Origin: Bursaphelenchus xylophilus
Taxonomy: Eukaryota; Nematoda; Chromadorea; Rhabditida; Aphelenchoididae
Direction: 5' to 3'
NCBI GenBank assembly: GCA_904066235.2
Contig: CAJFCV020000005.1
Span: forward strand, 10,163,501 to 10,227,500
Length of the DNA stretch: 64,000 nt
Below are positions 11,290 to 19,863 of the stretch, piece after piece. The translations under genes were made by a program, and so were the position numbers. Below the pieces are notes generated by a model. It saw only the letters and a list, made by a program, of their open reading frames with translations, was not told the DNA's origin and did no database searches. Within the stretch, counting starts at the first letter, position 1. Every line of letters begins with the position of its first letter.

Positions 11290-11814
11290 TAAAGTGTTCG
11301 GAAATTACTGTGCGACCAAAATAAATCACGATTAAAAATTTTGAAGGAAATGCAAGCACCCCAAGAACTTCCCACCTGAAATTTCACCCGCTTCCTCGTA
11401 TTTCTCAAAACCACAATCAACATGCCTAAAACGACCATCCCGACTGTTTTCCCACATGTTTCAGCACTTCCTTCCCTCCCCGCACTCAAAGACCAAACGT
11501 CGCTGATCTCCCGTCATAAACCCCGGCAGCCGAGGCCCCAAAGGAGCCGCGGGACAGGCCATCCGAAACCACGCTTGGATTGCCCTAAATTGGACAATTC
11601 CGGGCGCAAAAAGTGGGCTCGCGCACGCCGAAATTAAAAGGCCCTCGGATTGTTTGAAGAAGTGTGGGTTTGGCCCGGTGAAAAAGACAACTGACGAGCG
11701 AAATCCGCAAGATTCTAATGTTTCTAATTGAATTTCCATTATTTTAATTAATTCACCGACAGCGAGTGCATGGGATTTTCGGATTGTTTTTGTAGGAATC
11801 ATCATAAGCTTCAA
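11290..11814 (-). other. possible receptor-like exons, weak
   Basis: Around 11357-11450 the minus strand reads TVGMVVLGMLIVVLRNTRKR, a hydrophobic segment followed by basic residues, then a CAG|GTGGGAAG donor. This resembles a transmembrane segment of a serpentine receptor. I could not link it to further exons, and the GC-rich block 11500-11640 beside it has no clear frame. Confidence 0.2.
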
Positions 11815-11979
11815 TTTGAGACGTCAAAATGACAATGCTTGAGGCTGACCTCGCGAAACATTTTTATAATAGACACAACAAAAGCGTCCCCGAACCAATT
11901 CAAATATAGAAGAACACAGCCTTTTTTGGGACCATTATTTCCACAAATAAAGGCGCACTATAGCCAACTATTAGTAATG

Positions 11980-12603
11980 TTTTCATAAAGTGCATAGAGG
12001 TTTTTTATTTTTAGCACAGTGCATTTTGAACTTTTTCCCACGCTTGCCGCCAATGCACAGTGCATTTTTTTCTTTTCGCACAGTGCAAACCTCAAAAAAG
12101 CAGTTTGCACTGTGCGTTGTCGCGTCCCGCACAGTGCACAAAAAATAGGATTTTGCACCGTGCATTTCTTTTTTTGCTTTGATTTTTGCACTGTGCGGGG
12201 CAATATCGCTGCGACATAAGCAAGTTTCAATTACGTCGCTGCGACAGCGCTGGAGTTTTTTGGAATTTTGCACAGTGCAAAACGGCTTTTTCAAGGGCGA
12301 CAAGCGAGGGAAAAAATTCGAAATGCACTGTGCGTTGTCGCGTCCCGCACAGTGCACAAAAACTCAGATTTTGCACTGTGCACTTCGCTTTTTTTGGTTT
12401 TTGCACTGTGCGTTTAAATATCGCGGCGACAAACCAAAATTCCAATTCATCGCTGCGGCGACTTGCACAGTGCAAACGGCTTTTTTGAGGTTAGCACTGT
12501 GCGAAAAGAAAAAAAAACGCACAGTGCGCTGGCGACAAGCGTGGAAAAAAGTTCAAAATGCACTGTGCTAAAAATAAAAACTCTCCATGCACTTTATAAA
12601 ATT
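11980..12603. repeat. GCACTGTGC-palindrome array inside TTTTCATAAAGTGCAT inverted ends
   Basis: A 620-bp unit bounded by TTTTCATAAAGTGCAT and its inverse ATGCACTTTATAAAA. Inside, the 9-mer GCACTGTGC / GCACAGTGC recurs roughly every 30-50 bp, with spacers such as GCGACAAGCG and CGCTGCGACA that are themselves mirrored about the centre. Because the motif is palindromic, all frames read as repeats of CTVQ/HCA, so the open frames here are artefacts. Confidence 0.85.
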
Positions 12604-13050
12604 ACGAATACGCTAAGGACATTCCAAAAGATGTATCTATACGTTTCCATTCAAAAACACCCCTCCTTTGGCGTTTATCCTACTAAATTTTCAGATTAGA
12701 TGAACCGAACTTTTCGCCGCTTGAGTGGATCCCCTTCAGCATGAGATACTAAATAATTCCTCGGCGTCAAGTGCTGGTCACAAGGACTTGTTTTGGATGT
12801 CCACTAAAGGGAGATAGCGAAAAGCAAGGGCGGATGAATTTAGCAGGCCGAGTTTGAGGCGAGAAGTGAGTACGAAATGTACTGCAAGATAAGGTATAAA
12901 TAGATTTTACTTTATAGGTGTGGGTTCATCGGGAAAATACTTGGAGAAATGAAAATAGAGTGATCTTTATTATTATCATCACGCAAAAAAGGAGGGGCTG
13001 AGAGCCCTGGAAGGCCGGGCTAAAGACGGCTGATTAGTCGTCTCCGGTCA
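12604..13050. other. gene-free, no repeat recognised
   Basis: AT-rich spacer between two repeat clusters. I see nothing to annotate. Confidence 0.4.
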
Positions 13051-13052
13051 TA

Positions 13053-13206
13053 TCAGTCTGTCGGAAAAATAACGGCGGATCGTCGCATCAAAATGTCTCG
13101 CCTCGCCGCTATCGCGCACCAAATCCCAAGCCGCGGCTTGCAGTCGCAAAGCGATGATGGGCGATTCCAAAGCGCGACGACCCGCCGTTATTTTCCCGAC
13201 AGACTA
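13053..13206. mobile_element. TCAGTCTGTCGGG MITE, copy 12
   Basis: TCAGTCTGTCGGAAAAATAA to TTATTTTCCCGACAGACTAA; arms GGCGGATCGTCGC / GCGACGACCCGCC. Confidence 0.8.
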
Positions 13207-13254
13207 ATAGAAGACCAAAAAATCTTACTGATGATTCTGCAAAGCGCACGCGCT

Positions 13255-13440
13255 ACTAGTCGCGGCAAAAAGTCCTCGGAATTTTTCGCGGCCCCCAAAT
13301 CTCGTCGCACTCCGAAATGTTGATTTGTCGCGCGCGACAATAAGGCAAAAACAAGAAAATTGCACTGTGCAAAAGCCATTTTCGGGTTCATGCACAGTGC
13401 GGAGTCGCAGAAACTTCCAAGGACTTTTTGTCGCGACTAG
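13255..13440. mobile_element. inverted-repeat element, CTAGTCGCGGCAAAAAGTCC ends
   Basis: The left end CTAGTCGCGGCAAAAAGTCC is mirrored by GGACTTTTTGTCGCGACTAG ending at 13440. The centre holds two GCACTGTGC/GCACAGTGC motifs, so two repeat families overlap here. Related termini occur near 17165 and 17730. Confidence 0.7.
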
Positions 13441-13449
13441 TGTAGCCAG

Positions 13450-13600
13450 ACTCTCGGTCCCACGAATGGGATCGAGAGTCTGACCTAAGAGCCCAAATTT
13501 CCAGCTGCGGCTAGCCATCGCAAAGCGATGATGAGCGATTCCAAGTCTCTAACGACCCACCACAGTTTTCCCGACAGGCTGAGAGTGGTGCATCGTTGCA
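13450..13600. repeat. perfect hairpin plus MITE remnant
   Basis: CAGACTCTCGGTCCC and its near-inverse GGGATCGAGAGTCTG form a stem around a 6-base loop at 13451-13482. A partial TCAGTCTGTCGGG-type right end (TTTTCCCGACAGGCTGA) follows near 13565-13582. Confidence 0.5.
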
Positions 13601-13734
13601 GCAAAATTTTTCGCCTCGTTGAAAAACATGCAGTCGCTCACCAAATTTCCAGCTGCGGCAAGCCATCGCAAAGCGATGATGGGAAAATCCAAGGCGCAAC
13701 GCCCGCCACTACCTTTTCCTTCTGATACTTTGAA

Positions 13735-13990
13735 ACCTTGAAAAATGAACGTACTCTGTTGCGGTTGAACGCAAACAAAATACTGTAGAGCAAAACAAAA
13801 AGAAAAGGCCAGCCCTCGCTTGAATTGGTATTGTCGAGCCTTATCATGACGTCTAAAGCACTCACTTTTAAAAGGGCAATGAGTTGCACTTTTAGCGGAG
13901 GGGGAAACAAAGTGTTTACGAAATCGCTTTGTTTATGATACCGATCATACAAAGGAAAGAGCATGGCGTTATGCCACCGATTTACTGATA
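13735..13990 (-). pseudogene. possible 7TM receptor remnant (TM7-like)
   Basis: One minus-strand frame reads GWPFLFVLLYSILFAFNRNR followed by VRSFFK. This resembles TM7 plus the basic start of a cytoplasmic tail in nematode chemoreceptors. No exon partners or start were found, so it may be a degraded receptor exon. Confidence 0.2.
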
Positions 13991-13999
13991 ATTGCTTTA

Positions 14000-14085
14000 T
14001 CAGCTTGTCGGGAAAAAAATTCCACAGTGTCACGGCGCCAATCGCGTCGCTGACGTGAAAAGAAATTTGATTTTTCTGCGACATC
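14000..14085. mobile_element. TCAGTCTGTCGGG MITE, half copy
   Basis: TCAGCTTGTCGGGAAAAAAA left end followed by the CGCGTCGCTGACGTGAAAAG-type interior. No matching right end is present. Confidence 0.5.
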
Positions 14086-14429
14086 TTATACAGAATCGAA
14101 TTTGACACACATAGACAAGAAGAAATTTGTCAATACGATCATGCAACCTGCACTTCTGGGTTGCAGAAGTTTGAAAAATGAGATTTTTTCAATTGTCATC
14201 GGAAAGTTTATGCTGCGGGGTTGCTTATAATATTTATATTTTCTGAAAGCCAGCTTTTTACTCTATTGCCATACCAAATTTCAGCCTTCTAGCGCAAGTG
14301 GCTAGCGAGATATGAAGAGAAAAAGCAAGCGCATTCCAAAAAAAATTGAAAAAGTCGCGGAGATCGGTTGTGTCCCAAAAGTACAGAATGCCATGCGATG
14401 GGATGTTGGACGCGACATTGGGCTCATAC

Positions 14430-14595
14430 CAGTCTGTCGGGAAAATAGTGGCGGTCCGCCTTGGGATCGCTCATCGTTGCTTTGAGACGGTCAGCCACAG
14501 CTGGAAATTTGGCACACGACTGAATCTTTTTTGATAAGGCAAAATACATATTTTGCTGCGAAAATCCGCCACTACTTATTTTCCCGACGGACAGA
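14430..14595. mobile_element. TCAGTCTGTCGGG MITE, copy 13
   Basis: CAGTCTGTCGGGAAAATAGT to TTATTTTCCCGACGGACAG; inner arms GTGGCGG / CCGCCAC. Confidence 0.75.
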
Positions 14596-14767
14596 TAGCT
14601 CATATCGCGCGATGAAATTCCACAATGAATGTTTTCTTTGCACGGTGACATAATAATTGTTTGTCTTGTAAACTCACTTTGCGACGCCGTCCGAAAACAC
14701 GGCAATCAGGACTTTTTGACCCGCGCTGTACACACCCTTTAAAAAGCTCAGGGATTTAGAGTCCCTA

Positions 14768-15176
14768 CTAATGCTGCGACAATGACAATTCATGCAAAAA
14801 CCTCGCATTTTTTGTTTCACAGTATTTTAACATGCGTTCAACCGCAAATGGATACGTTCCAACTCCCAAAATAGCCTTTTCTTGTGCCTGCAGACGTCTC
14901 GCTTCAAAACCCGCGCAAAAATCCACTAAGAAAAACAATTTCTCCCCCGTTTTATTAACTACTACGCCTCCCATTGCGAATGCGCATAGCCAACAATCGG
15001 CGTATCCGCCGAGGGATTCGGAACAACATCGGCGAAATGTACGACTCGCAAATGGAATGGATAATGTCACAGTTAAAGTAAATACTCGGACCGGGGGACG
15101 TGCCAACATTAATCAAAACTCGCTGCAGCTTCCTACGGGCCCCCGTCTCCCAAAATAGGCCTAACCCAATTTCCAC
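14768..15176 (-). pseudogene. possible 7TM receptor C-terminal exon
   Basis: A minus-strand frame ending in a stop at 14955 reads DIIHSICESYISPMLFRIPR followed by RIRRLL. This has the form of a class A TM7 (SYISPMLF in place of NPxIY) plus a basic helix 8. The preceding residues are less convincing and no upstream exons were assigned. A second overlapping minus frame (14768-15109) is open, so the frame choice is uncertain. Confidence 0.22.
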
Positions 15177-15388
15177 TCAATGCAACAACGAACGGGGGAT
15201 GCACCTTGCATATTTATAAAGTCATGAGCACTAGTTGGAGGGATGCAAATGAGCCGTTTTACGGGGCGAACGTGATCCCTTGTACTTGGAAAATGCAAAT
15301 CCGTTTTTGGCGTACTTCGCTTTTCAAAAGTTGCGTTTCAGCCTGTTGGGAAAAGAGCACAATGTCGCAACAAAAATCGCATCGCCGC

Positions 15389-15504
15389 TAAGCATGGCTG
15401 CAAACTGGGCCAGCCCGGCCCCGATGCCCGGAGTCGGGCCGAGAAATTAGTCGGCCCGGTCCGGGCCGGAAAATTTTGCAAAGCCCGGCCCGGAGCCATG
15501 CCTA
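15389..15504. mobile_element. GC-rich palindromic insertion with 8-bp target duplication
   Basis: Terminal repeats TAAGCATGGCT / AGCCATGCCTA enclose a CCCGGCCC-rich palindrome. ATCGCCGC occurs directly before (15381-15388) and after (15505-15512), an 8-bp duplication typical of hAT-type insertion. A related GC-rich sequence with GGGCCGGGCCGG lies near 62828. Confidence 0.75.
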
Positions 15505-15510
15505 ATCGCC

Positions 15511-15719
15511 GCACGTCAAACTGAGATAAGCTAAAACGGTCCGGTGAATGGAAAGACGCGAAAAAACTTTTTGCCGGGGAAGAAATGGGGATTTTTTGGG
15601 GCGAGAGAGTACGTTTATGCGCGTCTTTTTCTCTGACTTCTCTGTGAAATCAAGACGGAGTGTAAAAAACCGATAGCGAAGAGTCTATTCCGGTCACCGG
15701 GCTCCTCAGTTTGACGTGC
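15511..15719. mobile_element. inverted-repeat insertion, GCACGTCAAACTGAG ends
   Basis: GCACGTCAAACTGAG at 15511 is mirrored by CTCAGTTTGACGTGC ending at 15719. It sits immediately beside the GC-rich insertion, inside the same host MITE. Confidence 0.7.
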
Positions 15720-15829
15720 GCCGCCGAGAAAATGAACTGTATCGCGGCAAGATCAAACCGCTTTTAACTTCAGCGACGCGGTGCGACATTGTGCTCATTA
15801 TTTTCCTGACAGACTGATAGACTACGCCC

Positions 15830-16020
15830 CGTGCAAAAAACCCATATTTGCACTGTGCATTCGACATTTTACACTGTGAAATGGAAGTATAGCGCAACAG
15901 AAGGAATTTTCAACGGAGCCGCTGCGACATTTCGGAAGCGTTTTCAGGATGGGCGAAAATACCCAATGCAAAATGTTCGAAAAACCCGCTCCGTGCGAAA
16001 AAATGGCCAAATGCACTGTA
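15830..16020. repeat. GCACTGTGC-type degenerate cluster
   Basis: A few GCACTGTGC-like motifs (TTTGCACTGTGCATT, ATGCACTGTAAC) in an otherwise unassigned stretch. Confidence 0.45.
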
Positions 16021-17300
16021 ACAAAAGGCCTGCACTTTTGAAGAGCGTAGTAATTGTTTACTGTGTGCGGACTTTGGAGTCGTGACCTTTAGTGGAGCAG
16101 GGGTGGCATCATGGAAAGCATACAAAAAGGGCAAAGTAACAGGGTTAAAGTGGACTGGGGATGCGTTGAGACAATGATATCATTTGCCGTTTCTGAGACT
16201 TTCGACTTGTGGAAACTGGATTATTTAGCTGACGCTTTACGAGCTTTGATGAACGTAAAAAATCTTTGCTGGCATAACAAGATATTTTGCATACAATCAA
16301 GGCAAAGCAAAAACGCAAAGAGGTTTACCGAAAGAGCTCGGAAATCTTTCGGCAAAGATTCGACGCGAGCTAAAACTTTCAGGCATTTTTTTTTTGTAGT
16401 CTATGCCTGATGCATAAACAAAATTGGAAGAAAATCTGAGAATCGAACTTATGGTACCTCCCTTGTAATCCAGAAACTTCCCGCCCTGCTCGAATGAGTT
16501 GAGTACAGGGTCTTTCAAGAAACGTGAAGGAAAGTCGGAGGCTATAACTTTTGGCGGAGGCGGCGCAGAGACTTCGTTTTTTATTTCTAAGCGACATTAT
16601 TTTTTGTCTATGAAATAACAAGATTTTTAAATGCAAACTGGGGTCGCTACAACCATCTGAAGTAGGGGCATTTCTACCCCGAAACCCAGTGTTTTTAAAC
16701 CAGCGCTCCTGTGCAACTTCTAGACTTTAGCGCGACTACTATTCTTAGCGTCGTCCAAAATGCTAAAAAATCTGAGGATCGGAATATAAACATTCCCCAT
16801 ATAGATACACATAAATGACTTTAAAGCTGAATCCTCATTTTTTATGGTCAGAGTTGCATTTGAAAGCCTATCCTCGTAACAGAAAGGAACCCTGAAGCTG
16901 ACACCTCAACTACTCTCTCCCTGTTTGACATATTTGCCACCGTTTATAAACCCGCTCTTTTTGCAATTTCAATAACCAAAAATTCTGTTGTTTAATGCTT
17001 GCAATGAGGCCTACACGCAAATTCCACTCATTTCAAGACATTACAAAGTCGTTGTAAAAAATGATGTAGCAGTAGGAGGCCTCAAAAAAATATTAGTTAC
17101 GCCATAAATTCCGTAGAATTTTTCACCGCACCAACGACACACTTCTTTGTGAGCGCAGGTCGCCATCGAAAAAATTCCAAGGACTTTATGGCACGAGTGA
17201 TACAATTGTTATTCGCGGAGCATCAGATAACTGACATGTTTTGGCCGCGGATTGAACATGCCTCTTCGCGAAAACATATTGATTACAGCATTCCACCCTC
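16021..17300. other. gene-free region
   Basis: AT-rich with short open frames only. A sequence near 16360-16380 (GAGCTAAAACTTTCAGGCA) resembles the 450-bp repeat core. Nothing else could be supported. Confidence 0.35.
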
Positions 17301-17313
17301 CGTTACATCCTTT

Positions 17314-17708
17314 TCAAACTCTAATTTTATTAAAAAGTGCATACAACTCCGACCAAAAGGTCAAAAAAAGAAAATTAAATAAGCTGACCCCATAGGAAAT
17401 CCCAAAAAAACGAAAGCTTAAGGCTTCCCCTTTGGCGTCTTTCACACATTTGATATCAAGCGGGTGATTAAGCGGATCAAACACTTGTTCGAATAACCCT
17501 TTCCGTTGCACATAAATCCTCGAAATTTCAAACGGCAGCTGAAAGAGTGATAAAAAAGAGTTCGTAAATTTAAATGGAAAACAAATTGTGGTTCTTCGGT
17601 TGCCTCGGAGGTGCACGTAAAGTCGGATGAACAGAGATAAAATGTTGACAATGCGTAGGTAATGTTGGAGGTCATAAAGTTTAGCAGGGTACTTCCGGAG
17701 GACTGCAA
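17314..17708 (-). CDS. putative multi-pass membrane protein fragment, chemoreceptor-like
   Basis: The minus strand is open for about 130 codons from a TTGCAG acceptor at 17703 to a stop at 17314. It reads three hydrophobic segments: YLRIVNILSLFIRLYV, FTNSFLSLFQLPFEISRIYV and FFGISYGVSLFNFLFLTF, separated by charged loops. This looks like TM1-3 of a nematode serpentine receptor, but no class-specific motif is clear. Possible donors near the end are weak (GTTTGA), and no 3' exons were found. It may be a partial or degraded gene. Confidence 0.35.
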
Positions 17709-17728
17709 TATTGATTCCGTTAAATTAT

Positions 17729-17870
17729 AGTCGCGTCATAAAGTCCGCAGAACCTTTTCGGCGACGTCGCAGGGTGCGGTAGCAGAAAAGTGCATGTCGC
17801 TAGTGCAAAACAGCAGTGGCGCTGAAAACGCACTATGAAAATTCTACGGACTTCTCTCGTGACAGTACAA
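17729..17870. repeat. inverted-repeat element, GTCGCGTCATAAAGTCCG ends
   Basis: GTCGCGTCATAAAGTCCGCAGAA at the left pairs with TTCTACGGACTTCTCTCGTGAC at the right. It is related to the element at 13255-13440. Confidence 0.5.
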
Positions 17871-17887
17871 GTTGCCGTTTGACTCAC

Positions 17888-18342
17888 AAGGGAAGTACCA
17901 CAAGAGCGACGCTCCGATTTTCCTAAAATTTTGAACACACGTCGGGCATGAACCGACGCATGTTCAAAATTACAACAAAGTATTAGTTCGCGCTTTTCAG
18001 GCGCCGTCGAGATATTGAACGCTCTTTGCCGCCGAGAGAGTACGCTAAACACGGAGAGCAGACAGAGGGAAAAACATCTTTTGGCCATAACTTTGCTTGT
18101 TTCGTGCGGAAAAGACTGCTTTTTGGTGGAAACAGTACCCTCTATGGTAGAAATAGGCACGAAACTTTTCGTGCAGAAATTCGGCAAAAAGTGTCAAATT
18201 TTCGCCCACTTCCGATCTACAAAATCTCGGTTGTTTCTGCAAAGCGCGAGCTAGGATTCGCGCATATATTTTAGAAAAAATCATTCTAAATTTGTGCCAA
18301 GTTTCATCAAAATCTGAGCGTCGCACTTGGGGTACCTCCCCT
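17888..18342. mobile_element. 450-bp family (GCGACGCTCAG), full copy
   Basis: Left AAGGGAAGTACC...GCGACGCTCCGATTTTC; right AAAATCTGAGCGTCGC...GGTACCTCCC. The interior carries the shared CTCTCGGCGG, GAGCTAAAACTTT and TGCAAAGCGCGAGCTAGGAT blocks. Confidence 0.75.
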
Positions 18343-18416
18343 GTCAGTGTGGTGATGCGGCGCTCCAGTAGAAGTCAGCACAGTCTTACCAGACCTACTC
18401 GTCGGATTCGAATTCA

Positions 18417-18560
18417 ATGGGCCAAATTTTTTCTCAATTTAAGGATAAGGCCTCTACTATGCGACAAGAAACTTTGGAGTCACTAGGAATTGCTGTGCCC
18501 GGAACGGGACCATTAAAATTAAAAGTTTGCATATTGCATTTCGAGCACTTCCCCTGTCTT
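18417..18560 (+). other. short coding-like stretch starting MGQIFSQFKDK
   Basis: An ATG at 18417 opens a frame that reads like ordinary protein for about 40 residues before running into MITE-derived sequence. MGQ would fit an N-myristoylation start. With no splice donor visible it may be a gene remnant or chance. Confidence 0.2.
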
Positions 18561-18655
18561 TATCGTCTGATCAGGAAAATAATCAACACATTTCGTCGGC
18601 GGCGATGTGATTTTCGATGCAGCAGAGTGCTCACTGTTTTCTCGAACATGCCCTT
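18561..18655. mobile_element. TCAGTCTGTCGGG MITE, degenerate copy
   Basis: TCTGATCAGGAAAATAATC, the GGCGATGTGATTTTCGATGC arm and TTTTCTCGAACATG mark an old copy. Confidence 0.45.
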
Positions 18656-18888
18656 TTCGTATCTTGAAAAAAATTGATCATTAATTTGAACTTTGATCTT
18701 TTGATCTCCTTACAAATTTGTTTTTGATCGTTTTTCGCAATTTTTCGCCAAATTTATGGATCTCGAAAGGTGGTGTTTACAAATACAGTTGCGTATAAAA
18801 GACAGCAAAGCGATCTTTGACGATCATTTTTTCCAAACGAAGGATTGGGGTCCTAATTTTAGTGTCATTTTCTTTTATACTGTAACGA

Positions 18889-19131
18889 ATGGATAACATC
18901 CCACCAATTGCTCATGACTACCGTCGCGACTTCTACCACGAGCTGGAAAAGAAGGCCCACGAGGCAAATGAAGTGCCATTGGAGCAGAGTAGGGCTGAGG
19001 CTGAGTTTATGAAGGCGTCCAGCGATGAGCAGAAGGATCCGCTGAGAAGAGCGGGCGACTCGCCTCAGAACTTGTTTCAGGCCAAAAAGAAGGAGAGAAC
19101 TGGTGAAATTGAAGAAAAAGCGGAAGATTAA
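18889..19131 (+). CDS. hypothetical 80-aa charged protein, single exon
   Basis: Open from ATG at 18889 to TAA at 19129-19131. It is hydrophilic and rich in Glu, Lys and Ala (HELEKKAHEANEVPLEQSRA, then more E/K), probably helical and cytosolic, with no signal peptide or transmembrane segment. GC content and codon use are higher than the surrounding AT-rich DNA, which supports coding. An AATAAA at about 19323 could serve as polyadenylation signal. I recognise no family. The next gene on this strand begins about 550 bp downstream. Confidence 0.5.
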   Translation: MDNIPPIAHDYRRDFYHELEKKAHEANEVPLEQSRAEAEFMKASSDEQKDPLRRAGDSPQNLFQAKKKERTGEIEEKAED

Positions 19132-19322
19132 TACGTCTCAGGTGAGAATAAGAGCATCTGTAAGTCATAGCAACATCGTTTTACCGGTGAATGTATGAGT
19201 TATATAATTTATCTTCAGATCTGCCTCATCAGCCACAAAAAATCACCATTACTAAGCCGAATAGCATTTTATTTATGTATTTACTAATGTATGTTACATT
19301 AAAACACTCATTTTATCATTGT

Positions 19323-19328
19323 AAATAA
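19323..19328 (+). terminator. AATAAA polyadenylation signal
   Basis: AATAAA in an AT-rich stretch about 190 bp after the 80-aa gene stop. Confidence 0.4.
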
Positions 19329-19670
19329 ACTTTAAAACGAATCTCGCTTTTTCGTATAAGAGTCTGCCTGCAAGCTGCAGAAGCCTCGGGCGCAGCTCGC
19401 CGCCCTCAAAAATAACTAGAAAAATTCGAGAATTTTATTTTTTCCTCCCTCAAGCCGCAGTTTTCAACGTGTAACTCGTGAAAACCTCGTCGTTTCGCCG
19501 TAAGTTTATTTTTTAGACAATTTATATTATACTAGCCAACAAATTTTTGAAGTTTCGTTGAAAACAAGACATAAATCGCATTTTTATAGCCAAAATCTTT
19601 TTCTGACCCCTATTTCCTGTTATTCCCGATGGCTTTCCAACAGTTTCCTCAAACATTATTTGCATTTCAG

Positions 19671-19863
19671 ACACGACAAAATATCGGGCGGGGAGGAGAA
19701 CCGAAGGAGAACGTCATGGTCGAACCGGAGGACTGATAACGCGGTTGAATCACTCAGCCGACTTCTCGCTTGGGGACTGCGAATGAGAAAGCCCGCTAAA
19801 TTCAAGAAGTCGGCACATATGTATGACGAACTGGACGCGGAGATGGGGGAGTCCCATGAAATG
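19671..19863 (+). CDS. candidate upstream exon of the ENPP gene
   Basis: Begins after a TTTCAG acceptor and ends at ATG|GTAAGA in phase 0, the phase needed by the ENPP exon at 24078. It encodes a charged stretch ending SAHMYDELDAEMGESHEM. It could lengthen the cytoplasmic N-terminus of a long isoform, starting either from an upstream exon not found or from an internal Met. RNA evidence would be needed to link it. Confidence 0.45.

Larger units (their letters stand above)
15338..15817. mobile_element. TCAGTCTGTCGGG MITE, copy 14, split by later insertions
   Basis: The left half (TCAGCCTGTTGGG...AAAATCGCATCGCCGC, to 15388) and right half (GCCGCCGAGAAAATGAA...CCTGACAGACTGA, from 15717) together make one long-form MITE. 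The 330 bp between them is foreign (next two entries). Confidence 0.8.

Noticed and set aside
12019..12571. Multiple overlapping frames with repeated CTV/ALC residues
   Set aside because: Same palindromic array artefact.
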